Part shown: positions 52,032 to 63,003 of the stretch, one piece after another
How positions within the stretch are numbered: position 1 is the first letter of the stretch
Layout of the letters: the number at the start of each line of letters is the position of its first letter
Origin: Filobasidium wieringae
Taxonomy: Eukaryota; Basidiomycota; Tremellomycetes; Filobasidiales; Filobasidiaceae
Direction of reading: 5' to 3'
DNA length: 64,000 nucleotides
Assembly (NCBI GenBank): GCA_001600055.1
Contig: BCIV01000016.1
Location: 458,731-522,730, forward strand
Notes under the pieces: model-generated
The model's input: only the letters and a program-made list of their open reading frames with translations
Told to the model about the DNA's origin: nothing
Databases searched by the model: none
Translations under genes and position numbers: made by a program

Positions 52032-54279
52032 TTACAACTTCTTCCTCTCCGCGTTATCGTCGTCATGGTCGTTATCATCACCCATCCTCGTCATCTCATA
52101 CCCATCTCCGCCCATGTGCATGTCGTCATTATCGAGTTCCGCACCCCAATCTCGTCTGGGCGCAATCTCATACCCCTCACTCCCTCTCCTAACCCTGACT
52201 CTTCTCGTCCTGGCCATCCCTCGCTCAGCATCCCGATCCCCCGTTCCGTTGTCTTCGGAATCATCGTCGAAATCGGACAAGTAAGGTTCGGGGGAACTGT
52301 TTTCTCTTGACCGATCTTCATCCGAATCGGTCGTCCAGTGTTTATCCTCTCTATCGCGTTCCTCCCCCGACGAGTAATCCTCGGCAGGTGGTCGTCCGGA
52401 CAAAGAAGCAGGTAGTGGTCCAGTTGAATTTCCTCCTTCCTCTCCCTCGTCTTGGTTGTAAGATGACGTCCTTGCTCTCAGCCTCGAAGAACTGGGTTGC
52501 AAGTTGGGATTGAAGCTTCCATTCCCATAAGTGAAAGCCGATCCTGAGCTATAGGGCAATGCCCTAGCAGGGTATCGAGACGGATCTTGTGGTGGCCATG
52601 TGAACTGGTCGAAAGCTATTTAGAAAACAAAAGATAAGCAGGATCAGCTCGGTTGTCCTAACATTGTGGCGTTTTCTGAAATCAAGGCCGAGCGCTCAGG
52701 AAAATCGTTTAGCAGGAAAGGAAAAAAGGGAATCCTGACCCACGTTTTTCTTCTGCTCGGTTCATGTCCTCATCTCTCATCCTCACTCTCCGGAGCATAT
52801 CTCCCGATTTCTCAACAAACCCTCACTCTCCCCCCTCGAGCTGGAGTTTGTCGAACCGGGAGATATATTCCGCTCCTCATCGTACCCCAAGATCGCTTCA
52901 TCCTCATCATCGGATGAAGAAAACTCACCACCTATGACTTGCGAGACTGGGTAGGATAGACCATCCCCTTTCATCTTCTGCGGCCAGAGCCATAAAAGAG
53001 GATTACGTCCCAGGACTGAACAGATGTTTGCATAGAATCCCAGATTCTGTTGTGTATTCGGATATCAATACACAAACCCATTTTCGGAGTCGCGCATGAG
53101 ACTCACATAAGGGTATTTGACCTCCCTGATCTTCCCTCTCCTAACCATCGTAGCCACCCTGTCCTTCTCCCATCCCTCGATCGTCGTGGAGTTCCCGGCC
53201 GCACAATACATATGGTAGATAGAGAAGACCCCTACCATGAGCCAGACAGGCACGCAAAGTGCAAAGTTCACTATGACTAGGATCAGCTCGGTTGTAGATG
53301 GTTCGGGCTATTCGAAGAAGAGAAAGAGTCGCCTTAGTTGAGGATTCGTTAGGAAGGAACGACCCGAACGTACGGAAGTCCACGCGGTAAGGGATTTCAT
53401 ACGCATTCCCATCATACACAGATGATATGTCGTAGCCAGATCGACGTAGATAAGGAATCGGATAAAATGGCCTTGATTGTAGAATCCTACGCCTGTTAAG
53501 TGAAATCGAGTTAGTCGAATGGGTGATTGGGAATACGGAATATTATTAGTGGCTCACAGTTGGCTACCCAGGGACAATGATGATCCATTTTCAACTGGAA
53601 TAACGATCCAAATATAACGTTAATCAAGTTTCTCGCTCAAGACTTTTCAAGAGGAATACTCACCACGCATTTCCCGCACCTCCTACAATGATGCGTCCTA
53701 GGTGGTTTGTGGATTCTACAGGTCTTGCAGAACCTGTGCTGAGATGTTTTCGACTTCAGTTCTAGTGGGGTGTCCGGATCGGTCGGAGGAGTCTTAAATG
53801 TGTAGAGAATCGGGCGATAGGTGATCAGATGGATTGTTTAGCACATAGCTCACAGAGCGAAAGGTGCTTACCCATCCTGCGGGAACCGAGCCAGGGGAGG
53901 TGTTCACGCAAAGGTAATAGCATCGGAACATCATGACGGCCAACAAGCTGAAAATAAGGTTTGCAAAAGGTCAGCAGAAGCACCATTGCCAAACTTCCAA
54001 GGCTTCGAACTCACTTGAAAGGGATCAGGAGTTTCAACAAGCTTGCACTGAGTTCTCTCCCGTACCACGGCCAGATGATGAATACTTGAGGCACGTAGAC
54101 CAGAAAGCTTATGAGAGTGATCGTTCCGCCAACCCTGCAAGACACACAGGATCAGTCAAGGCGGTCGATTACGTTCACCTGAGGTGTACTGACCAGATCT
54201 TCTCGGATAACCGCAAAGATGCCCGAGGCGAGATGACTGAGATGAGCGAGTCTCTTGCGCTCCCGCTATACGAGCCCAT
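52032..54279 (-). CDS. PFA4: Pfa4-type DHHC palmitoyltransferase, 489 aa, 9 exons
   Basis: Protein S-acyltransferase; in yeast Pfa4 palmitoylates chitin synthase Chs3 at the ER. Exons on the minus strand: 54279-54194, 54134-54015, 53947-53872, 53792-53664, 53594-53558, 53492-53374, 53307-53107, 53046-52929 and 52615-52032. Two N-terminal helices come first ([20 protein letters not shown] and [14 protein letters not shown]). The Cys-rich domain is [20 protein letters not shown], and the active site is MDHHCPW (DHHC 141-144). Two more helices follow. The family motif [20 protein letters not shown] and then [21 protein letters not shown] are typical of Pfa4. The C-terminal tail is long, acidic and Ser-rich. 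Seven introns are 59-79 nt, but the last (52616-52928) is 313 nt and starts with an in-frame acidic reading frame; it may be alternatively retained. Confidence 0.9.
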
Positions 54280-54684
54280 GTTGAACTAGGTCTCGGACGA
54301 GGTTATCGCTAGCCTTGATTGGTTGCGGGGCTTGTCTACCAATGCCTGAGGATAAGGTGGGTGTAGATATATCAACTAGTGGAGCCAGAAGCAGTAAGGA
54401 TTGCTAATATGATTTGGATGGACGTCGCAGGTAATGACAACGGGAAATTCGACCTCCACTTTTTACGCGAGCACGAACACAGCATCCGCAGCAAAATGAA
54501 CGTCGTGTTTCATCCCCAGTTTCGATAGGAGGTGTGCGTTTCACCTTGTTCCATTGCGGCCATCGTCCACCAGTACATAGATATGAGCTCCCTTTGAGAT
54601 CAACTAGCTTATACTTACATACTGATGCTCACGAACTTACCCAGTTCGTACTGAACAACGTCAGCGCATCAAGACAAGCCCATC
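54280..54684. other. divergent promoter region
   Basis: 405 bp between PFA4 (-) and the composite membrane gene (+). Nothing recognised. Confidence 0.5.
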
Positions 54685-56116
54685 ATGCCCATCACCTCGC
54701 GTCAACTCGCTTCCTTCTGCAAGGATGGTAAGCCATATGCTCTATCTTGTATGGAATTCTTCGCTCCAACTTATGACGCCCTTTGATAGTGAAAGAAAAG
54801 AAAGAAGCCCTAAATTCGACCCCACCACCGGTCCTTCCAGGCGCCTTGATCCTCGGCCCGCTAGAGATAGCTCTGATGGTCCTCATAATCGTGGGAATGT
54901 TGAGCGATCCTGCTCAAGGAGGTCCACTCTCCTCTCCAGGGACCATGCTGTTGATCATAGTCGCTTACGTGGGATACCGGATCATAGGATGGCAACAGGA
55001 TCAAGCTCGACGATCTGCTCTCGCAGCGGAAACGTCTTCCTCCTCTGACCCCAAAAAATCCTCAACATCCTCTTCATCCCGCTCCAAACCCTCTTCTTCC
55101 TTAAAACCTAGCTCCTCGTCATCTAAGGATAAAGAAAAGCCTTCGGAAGAACCAACCATTATGACGAAATCCGCTCTTCTAGCAGACCAGGAGCGACTCC
55201 GTGCAAGCGCTACTAAAACGGAAAAGGGGGTTAGAGCGAAGACTAAACAGACGCAGTATTTCTTGACTATGAACGGTATGTCTCCTGATCCTTTGTTCTG
55301 CAAGGCGATTCCAAAGAAGTACATTGACGCGACGGCTGTTCCGTGGTATGTGTGTTTGTTGCGGAACAGGACCAGGAAGACCGGCTTTGGTCCCCTTTCC
55401 TCGAGGGTTCCACGCCGCTGCAGGTAAGCCATCGTTTCAGCTTTTATACTATAGAACACATTAAACAATCCTGGTCGACTCGATCAGATGCACCGGATGG
55501 GACGCTCTGGTGGAATAACGTGGAAAACATAAACAGTTCGTCTTCCCACCTTTCACATCCCACCCATCTACTTACTCGCTTCGATATCGCGCGGAATAGT
55601 CAAAGATACCATGGTCCCCGCTACCGCTCCTGCCAAATCCTCCCGAGAAGAACGTAAAGAACGAGAAGCTAGCGCTCATGTTCAACCTGCGGGTACCTTG
55701 AGTGCGGAGGAGATAAAGGAACGTCGACCTTTGGAGGAAGAGATGGAGTGAGTCTTCGTTTTTTCCGTACTTTAATCGGCGGAGTTACAGGGGATGAGGT
55801 ACTGATGCTCGCACTTGTACGGATTTTGTAGGAGGTATGAGAAGGTCATGGTCATCATGCAATGCATCCTAGCGTTATTGTTATGTTTCAGTAAGCCTCC
55901 TCCCCTTCCCGACTCTGCACCAGGACAGGAACCTGATCCTGCCTGCGCCCGCTGGAACCAAAAGTCGATCAACGGTTAGGACTCTCCGTCCTAGCCCTCT
56001 TCTTGTTCTTGTATTATCGACAGGAGAAGGAAAAGGAAACGGCTCGAGCTAGGAACATAGCGGCTTTACCTGCGGGTAGTAAGAATCCTTATGAGGAGGA
56101 AGCTGGCGGGTTGTAG
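54685..56116 (+). CDS. composite membrane protein, 324 aa if one gene (possibly two)
   Basis: Unrecognised. The one-gene model joins 54685-54727, 54790-55275, 55370-55423, 55488-55535, 55600-55747, 55832-55890 and 55980-56116; introns are 62, 94, 64, 64, 84 and 89 nt and every phase agrees. The first part has two hydrophobic segments (PLEIALMVLIIVGML; GTMLLIIVAYVGYRIIGW), a Ser/Lys-rich spacer, then DAPDGTLWWNNVEN. The last three exons encode a basic stretch (SSREERKEREAS), MERYEK and two more helices (VMVIMQCILALLLCF; LSVLALFLFLYY). ACC-ATG-G at 55611 would be an excellent start for a separate 110-aa protein made from those exons. I favour one gene because the intron 55536-55599 has the local typical length and keeps phase, but its donor (GTTCGT) is weak. 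Alternatively, an upstream gene ends near 55657. Confidence 0.5.
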
Positions 56117-56643
56117 GATTTGGCGGGCTGGATGAGGGTGGGTTGTGTACTGGTGGCGACTGCAATTTAGACATATTTGCCAGCGAGTACGGTCATACAA
56201 ACCATGTCTGCACGGACTTCTGAGATCGAACTCTAGAGAATGACATCATACATCTAAATCATCGCGCTGCAAATCCGTTATTATGGTAGACAAAGAAAAA
56301 ACCACCGGACCGTTGGGAGGGCATTCGGAAGGAAAAGCTCTACGGTAATGATCTGAGCGACCTATGCAACAGCAGATCTCTCGGAGTTGAACCACCTTAG
56401 GAGGATGATGTCCTTGTCCATACCAAACAGCTGTGTCAGGGAGTCCTGGAGAAAACAGTTCGGCAAGCAGTCATCGAGATCTATCTTTCTTATTGTGTGC
56501 AATAGGTGTCGAAGCATAGGGAACATAACACGGTATAAAGCAATTTCATCTCTTCGATTCTTCATTCTTATTGACAACTGTTTCGATTCAAGTAATACAC
56601 ATTTCGTATGATTCCACGAGCCGGAGCCGATCAAGAACCACGC
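56117..56643. other. convergent intergenic, 527 bp
   Basis: Only short overlapping frames without coding character. Nothing recognised. Confidence 0.5.
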
Positions 56644-57582
56644 TCACTTCTGCTGATCGTAAGGGGTACTGTCGACAAACGCATTGACAGCCTTGGCGCT
56701 AAACTTCTTCCTCATCTCCTGCATCTTTCCCAAGAACCCATCTTCACCGGAAGAGTTCTTATCCCCGGTCCATTCCTCTTCGTGGCTACGCAAACAAAAG
56801 CGAGGGGAGGAAGTCAGTGGAAGGAAGAGAAGGGGGAGATGAGTAGAGGGAAGAAGGAAGACGCACTGAGTGATCAAACCGGTAGCGGGGTCCCGCAAGA
56901 AGGTGACCTTGCTATCCGTCGTCTTCTGACCTCCAACCTTCATGTGATACTCCTGGGAAAGGGAGACTTGGAAAGAGGGGGGTTGCTGTGCGTACCAAGA
57001 GGGAGGGTTAGTAAGGGAAGAGAAAAGTGGGAATTCAAGAAGGACGTACGATAGCGGGGTTGTCCAAGAACTTCAATCCACGGGTGTAGCTGGCAGAGAA
57101 GATCTTGGGCATGGCGCTGTTTTTCATAAAGTCATCCTATCAACTTTCCGTTCGATAGCGGCGAGGATTGGACAGAGCACTCACTTGAACTGAGCCTGAA
57201 CTTCAGTAAGGCCTTGGGCGATACCGACAGGGTCAGAGAAGACGGCTTTCTGGTCGTAGTGCTGGTAAGCCTTGGAGACGGGGTTCAGCTGATCTGTTTG
57301 AAGTAATAACGACAACAAAGCCATTCCGGAATCAGTCTTAGTCACTCCCTCATCTGGCCATCTCAACGTAAGCGTACAGAGGTTGATAACATCATCCATG
57401 ACCTTCTTCTCCTCCTCCGTAGGCTGCCTCTCGGCGAATCCGAACAAGTCTCCACGGACGGACTCGGTCTTGGCAGGGTTGGAAATGGCAGGGTTGGAAG
57501 ACATGTTTCTAAGTTTCAAAGTGATTGGGGTGGTCTGACGAAGAGTGTGAGTTGAACGTAAGAATGTACGGGTGAGTGACAT
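56644..57582 (-). CDS. NTF2-like (SnoaL-fold) protein, possibly mitochondrial, 230 aa
   Basis: Exons on the minus strand are 57582-57185, 57116-57050, 56952-56867 and 56785-56644; introns 68, 97 and 81 nt, phases consistent. The first 26 residues (MSLTRTFLRSTHTLRQ...) are basic, hydroxylated and free of acids, as in a mitochondrial presequence. A second in-frame ATG at residue 27 could give a cytosolic form. The core DDVINLCTLTLRW, QHYDQKAVFSDPVGIAQGL, QAQFNAMPKIFSASY and EYHMKVGG is the pattern of small NTF2-like/SnoaL proteins: a helix pair followed by a curved sheet with a F-x-DPxG turn. Function unknown. The C-terminus ends with a short helix, KMQEMRKKFSAKAVNAF. Confidence 0.75.
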
Positions 57583-58653
57583 TTATCAGAGTGAGGTGTT
57601 GAGGAGGTCGATCTGGGGAAGAGAAAGGAGGAACGAGCGTTGCTGGTGAGGGTTATAAAGCGTTCCACGTTCCACCGCTGCTACGATCGATCGAAGCTGA
57701 CGTAATGATGTCCGAACGGGCTGACGTCACGTATCCGCCGCGCCGGCAGGATGGACTGGGATGTTTCAGGAAGAGCTTCGGGCTGGGCGGGCTGGTTCAT
57801 GTGCTTCATGTACACTCGGGCCATGGAATTTATTCGGATCATGTGAGCACGTCGAACAGTAGCACAACTGGAATGTACAAAGGTCGACCGAGCAGATATA
57901 GCTAACCACGAGCTATAAGACATCGATACCTCTGCCATATTCACGAGGTAGCATACAGTCTCATCTTGTAACGTGTGATCATTTGAGGAAGAGGCAATAA
58001 TGTGAGATATTGGATGCATGATAGTCTGCTCGACAATCAGCAAAGCTGTAGACGAGTACGGTTCTTCTTGGCATCAGAGACCCTAGCAGCTCTAGCAGGT
58101 AGCAGCTTGAACCTACAACCGTTATCAATCTCTCGCCACCGGGTTGTACGCGTGATCCGCGGTGCACACGTATGTGATTATAATTGGATCTCACGGGCTC
58201 AACTCAAATCTGAAATCGAACGACGTAACCGCGTTATCACCTCACTGAGCAATTCAATTCTCCTCACCAGAGCTTCAATTTCAACTCCATATCGTCTCCT
58301 CGAGCGTTCATACCCATAGCTACATCCCTCTAGACTATCTCTCCCACTCAGGCTCACTGAAAAGAAGGAGGTCCATCTAGCGTTCAACCAAGAGGATTCA
58401 GGCTAGGAGCGTCTGATCGGTTCTCGGTTCAAGTCAATTGCCCGCGTGACAAAGCCAAAGCGACGTTAGGACGGTTTTGGGTGATTCGTTCAGCCGCTAC
58501 TACAGTAACAACTACTACCACCACCACCGCTACTATTGTTATAGATACTAGGTCGATTGGATCTATTGCAGTCTATATAGGGAGATAGTCATCAAATACA
58601 TCACACACACACACAAGGTCAATCGAAAAGAAGATAAAGAGTGGATCGTTACG
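57583..58653. other. divergent intergenic, 1.07 kb
   Basis: Promoter region of the NTF2-like gene (-) and RSP5 (+). The RSP5-proximal end (58496-58620) is low complexity, with CTA/CAC triplets and a (CA)n run that probably lie in the 5' UTR. No gene recognised. Confidence 0.55.
58496..58616. repeat. CTA/CAC triplets and (CA)n in RSP5 leader
   Basis: Imperfect CTACTAC and CACCAC triplets at about 58496-58550 and a CA dinucleotide run at 58602-58615, just upstream of the RSP5 ATG. Confidence 0.75.
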
Positions 58654-61600
58654 ATGTCGGCTAGAACAGGAGCCAACGTGTGAGTCGTTCAACCCCTTGT
58701 CCCCCTTTCCTTTCCATCTTCCACCTGTCGAATCATCAAGCTCTCAGAACTAACATCCAAATCAATCACTTCTTGAACCTGAACAGCACAAAGACAATCC
58801 GTCTGACAGTCGTTGCAGCGGATTCCCTAGTCAAGAGGGACGTCTTCCGTCTTCCCGATCCCTTTGCGGTAGTTACCGTGGACGGTGAACAGACCCATAC
58901 CACTAGTGTTATCAAGAAGACCTTGAACCCTTATTGGAATGAGAATTTCGACATGTACGTGATGAACCCGTTCTTCCTCTCTCCTTCAAAGAGACGATAC
59001 TGATTTCTCTTGAGGTGGTGATGATAGTACCGTCAAAGATTCGTCGGTAGTCGCGGTCCAGGTGTTTGATCAGAGGAAATTCAAGAGGAAGGATCAGGGG
59101 TTTTTGGGGGTCATCAACTTGAAGATCGCCGATGTCGTCGATTTGGATTCCGGTGGACAGGGTTAGTTGTGATGTTGATCTTTCTGTTACAAGAGGTTAG
59201 GCTGATATTCTCGCTCGCTTGCTCGCTCGCTCTTGTTCAATAGAAATGCTCACGAAGGAATTGAAAAAGTCTAGTGAAAACCTACCCGTGCATGGAAAGT
59301 TGATCCTCTACGTTACGACCAACACCACCGGACCTATCCAAAACCCCGGTCCTTCTGCTTCAGGAACCACAGTTCCCCTTACCCCTGTCGATCCCGTTTC
59401 TGCCGGACCGGGTCTGACTAGAGGAGAATCTTCTTTGAACTCTCCTACCGTTGTCCCCGACGCCACGCCCGCTTCCGCAACCTCCACCACGACGCAGAAC
59501 CCTCCTGCGGTCAACGCTCAGCATTTGACAAGTGGAACCGGGGTTCCTACTACCAATCCTACTGCTCAGGCAGCTTCCACCGGTGTGCAGCAAGGGTCTG
59601 CTAATAGTAACTTTGATCCTCATTTGGATCATTTGGGACCATTGCCAGAAGGATGGGAGAGGAGGATCGATCATCTGGGTCGACAATATTATGTCGATCA
59701 TAACACCCGAACGACCACTTGGAACCGACCTTCAACCGATCAGGTCGCGAACAATGCGAACGCAGCGACTTCGACCGGAGATGCCAGGGCCAGGCACAAT
59801 TTGAGGAGTTTGGCGGATGATATGTTGGAGACTGGTGGTGGATCGGGATCGAACACTCCGGGAGGCGCTCCCCCTGGAATCGGAGGTTCGGGCTTGGGAA
59901 CTCCAAACGGTACTTCAGGAGCTCAGGGTGGTGCACCCGGAAGCAACGTGTTGGCGACCGGTGCCCCCACTGCCACTCAGGCTGGCGCAGGTCCTCTTCC
60001 TCAAGGATGGGAACAACGCTTCACTCCCGAAGGCCGACCTTATTTCGTCGATCACAATACCCGTACGACCACTTGGGTAGATCCAAGGCGTCAACAATTG
60101 TTGAGGGTCATCTCTCCCAGTGGAGGGAACTTGACCGTTCAACCTCAGACTGTTAGTCAGTTGGGACCTCTGCCCAGTGGATGGGAGATGAGGTTGACTA
60201 GTACGGCGAGGGTGTACTTTGTGGATCATAACACCAAGACCACCACGTGGGATGATCCTAGGTTGCCCAGTTCGCTCGATCAGGTAAGGACTCGAGCCGC
60301 TGTCGCCTCAGTCGAACAGGTGATTGACCTTTAATTCTCCTTGACTTTTTTAGAACACCCCTCAATACAAGCGAGACTTCCGACGAAAGTTGATCTACTT
60401 CCGATCTCAACCCGCTCTCCGACCTAACACTGGTCAATGTCACATCAAGGTTTCTCGAGAGACCATCTTCGAGGGTAGTTATAGCGAGATCATGAGGCAG
60501 ACTCCCAACGATTTGAAGAAACGTTTGATGATCAAGTTCGAGGGTGAAGATGGATTGGATTATGGTGGTCTTTCTCGAGAGTTCTTCTTCTTGCTCTCCC
60601 ACGAGATGTTCAACCCCTTCTACTGTCTGTTCGAATACTCGGCACACGACAACTATACCCTTCAGATCAACCCTAATTCCGGAGTCAACCCTGAGCATTT
60701 GAACTATTTCAAGTTTATCGGAAGGGTACTCGGATTGGGAATCTTCCATCGACGATTCTTGGACGCCTACTTTATCGTGGCTTTCTACAAGATGATCTTG
60801 AAGAAGAAGATCACGCTTGCTGATTTGGAAAGTGTCGATGCGGAATTGCATCGAGGTTTGACTTGGATGTTGGAGAACGATATCACCGACGTTATCGATG
60901 ATACATTCTGTACCACCGAGGAACGATTCGGAGAGATTGTCACGGTCGATTTGAAGCCGGGTGGTCGGGACGTACAAGTTACCGAGGATAACAAGAAGGA
61001 ATACGTCGAGTGAGTGGAACTGCGCCTTCTATACGATCATTGAGCGAGATCGACTAATGATCTTTCGTATAGCCTCGTTACCACTTACCGTATCGAGAAG
61101 CGTGTTGCCGAACAATTCGAGGCGTTCATGTCTGGATTCAACGAGTTGATTCCTCAGGAGCTTATCAACGTCTTTGACGAGAGGGAGTTGGAGTTGTTGA
61201 TTGGAGGAATGTCTGAGATCGATGTCGATGATTGGATGAAGCATACCGATTACCGAGGATAGTGAGTGTCACGAACTATAGTTATGCTTCGCATCAAAAA
61301 CTGATGTCGTACCTCTCTTCACCAGCAACCCATCGGATGAGGTTATCGAATGGTTCTGGAAGATCGTTCGTGCTTGGCCAGCTGAGAGGAAATCTCGTCT
61401 TCTCCAGTTCACTACCGGAACCTCGCGTATCCCCGTCAACGGGTTCAAAGACTTGCAAGGTTCTGACGGACCTAGGAGATTCACCATCGAGAAGGCTGGG
61501 GAGATCACTCAGTTGCCAAAGAGTCATACTTGTTTCAACCGAATTGGTAAGTTCAACTCAGATCCGGGGTCCGATCACGGCGAGACTGATAGGTTTATGA

Positions 61601-61762
61601 AACAGATCTACCCCAGTACAAGACGTTTGAACAGCTCGAACAAAAGTTGACGATCGCCGTCGAAGAGACTCTCGGATTCGGTCAAGAGGTAAGCATTCCT
61701 TACTCTCCTCTTCTTTCGTTCATGAAGATGGCTAACCAGATTGCCCTTTTGTCACATAGTAA
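58654..61762 (+). CDS. RSP5: Rsp5/NEDD4-type HECT E3 ubiquitin ligase, 839 aa, 9 exons
   Basis: Ubiquitinates PY-motif cargo and adaptors at membranes, controlling endocytosis and sorting. Exons are 58654-58679, 58787-58954, 59028-59161, 59244-60283, 60354-61009, 61073-61261, 61326-61546, 61606-61688 and 61760-61762; the last contains only the TAA stop codon. Introns are 59-107 nt and all phases close. The N-terminal C2 domain has [16 protein letters not shown] and [10 protein letters not shown]. Three WW domains lie at about residues 242-272, 360-391 and 418-449 ([24 protein letters not shown]), each with the second conserved Trp. The HECT domain (about 450-839) ends with catalytic Cys807 in [14 protein letters not shown], followed by EETLGFGQE at the C-terminus, as in yeast Rsp5. 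Intron 3 contains a GCTC tetranucleotide repeat. The gene is complete and probably essential. Confidence 0.97.
59210..59232. repeat. GCTC tetranucleotide repeat in RSP5 intron 3
   Basis: Tandem TCGC/GCTC units immediately upstream of the exon 4 acceptor. Confidence 0.8.
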
Positions 61763-62489
61763 ACTCGCTCGGTGTGACCTGTGATACCCCCCCGCCTCTC
61801 ATAAACGATATAAGAATACCCCTCATCCCCCGTAGCTTAGTTTGACTTAGTTAGTTTCTTTCTGTGTCTTGTATCGGTAGACTTGTGCTTCTCTCATCTC
61901 TGAAAATGGAATCATACAAAGTGCAGTCAGTGCATTGACCTGCGACTGTCAAGAGACAAGTTACTGGGTATGTTGATCAGAGTTGGAATGTCGTTGAATT
62001 GTGTTGCTGCTTGCTAGCTAGAGGTCTAGCGAAGGCTCACCATATACAACAACCTTCAATCATCAATCATCACACGTCATTACCTCGCTTGCCCTCGTAT
62101 TGTATAACGCTTGCATGACAATGGTTGTCTACATCACACTATCCGGCGCTACACTCGTGACCATTGAAGAGAGTGATCATGAAGCCGTTGCAGAGGGGCA
62201 TACAACGAAATGTCTCCCTTACTGACACGCACTTTTCTGCAGATCGGCTGTGTCCAGCTTGTCTTTTGCTCTTCTCTCCGACACGAGTCAGAGCTGTATC
62301 CAGGAACCAAAACGGCCGGCTGGGGAGCTGCGCCACCCAGTTCAGTTCAAAAGAGGCTCTGCTCTCAGCTGTTTCACGATATCAAGCTCTCCAAGATCTC
62401 TAACAATTTGATTGAGCATCTTGCAATTGGTTCATATTCTCAAATTTTCACTAGCAACATAACTGCACTGATGATCATAGGAAGAGTCA
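61763..62489. other. intergenic, 727 bp
   Basis: Downstream of RSP5. Short plus frames at 62164-62527 overlap each other and look random. Nothing recognised. Confidence 0.5.
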
Positions 62490-62792
62490 CTACTGTGCAC
62501 CCTTGCTTGTTCCTAAAGCCCAAGTAGTGTGGGAAGCCAGATCTAATCCTGTGCACCAAAAGATTGGCCAGATGCATCCAAACATCCTAGCATACACCCC
62601 AAATGTTAGAACAACAAGAATGGGTAAAGTTGCAAGGAAGGTGTAGAGTAGCACTAGGTTGGTGATTGTTCTGACTTTAGAGAGAGGTCTTTTGGTGCGC
62701 TGTGTCGTGGGGGAATATATTTCTGCTGCGTCTTCTGGTCGTACCCCGATCGGCTCCGGTACTTCAGGTGGTGTGCTGCTCAGCTCCGACAT
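62490..62792 (-). CDS. doubtful 100-aa ORF with two hydrophobic segments
   Basis: Uninterrupted frame from ATG at 62792 to TAG. Residues 1-45 are polar and Pro-rich (STPPEVPEPIGVRPE), then come two hydrophobic stretches (LVLLYTFLATLPILVVLTFG and CIWPIFWCTGL). Composition is protein-like, but the surrounding DNA is more AT-rich than the neighbouring genes and no family is recognised. It may be a small membrane protein, one exon of a longer gene, or a relic. Low confidence. Confidence 0.3.
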   Translation of the reverse strand: MSELSSTPPEVPEPIGVRPEDAAEIYSPTTQRTKRPLSKVRTITNLVLLYTFLATLPILVVLTFGVYARMFGCIWPIFWCTGLDLASHTTWALGTSKGAQ

Positions 62793-63003
62793 CACGGCGA
62801 CCTATTTGGTGACGGACTGAGATTTGGATTACCGAAACATCACGAGGAAGACTGGATCCTGTATCTCAAGGCAAATAACTTGCTGAAACACTTTAGGTAA
62901 AAGTAATGGATATGCAACAGAATATGCAAGACAACGTGAAACATCTATATCTACAGCTATAATAACCACAATGCATGTCATCCTCCTTCATACATCCCCC
63001 CTA

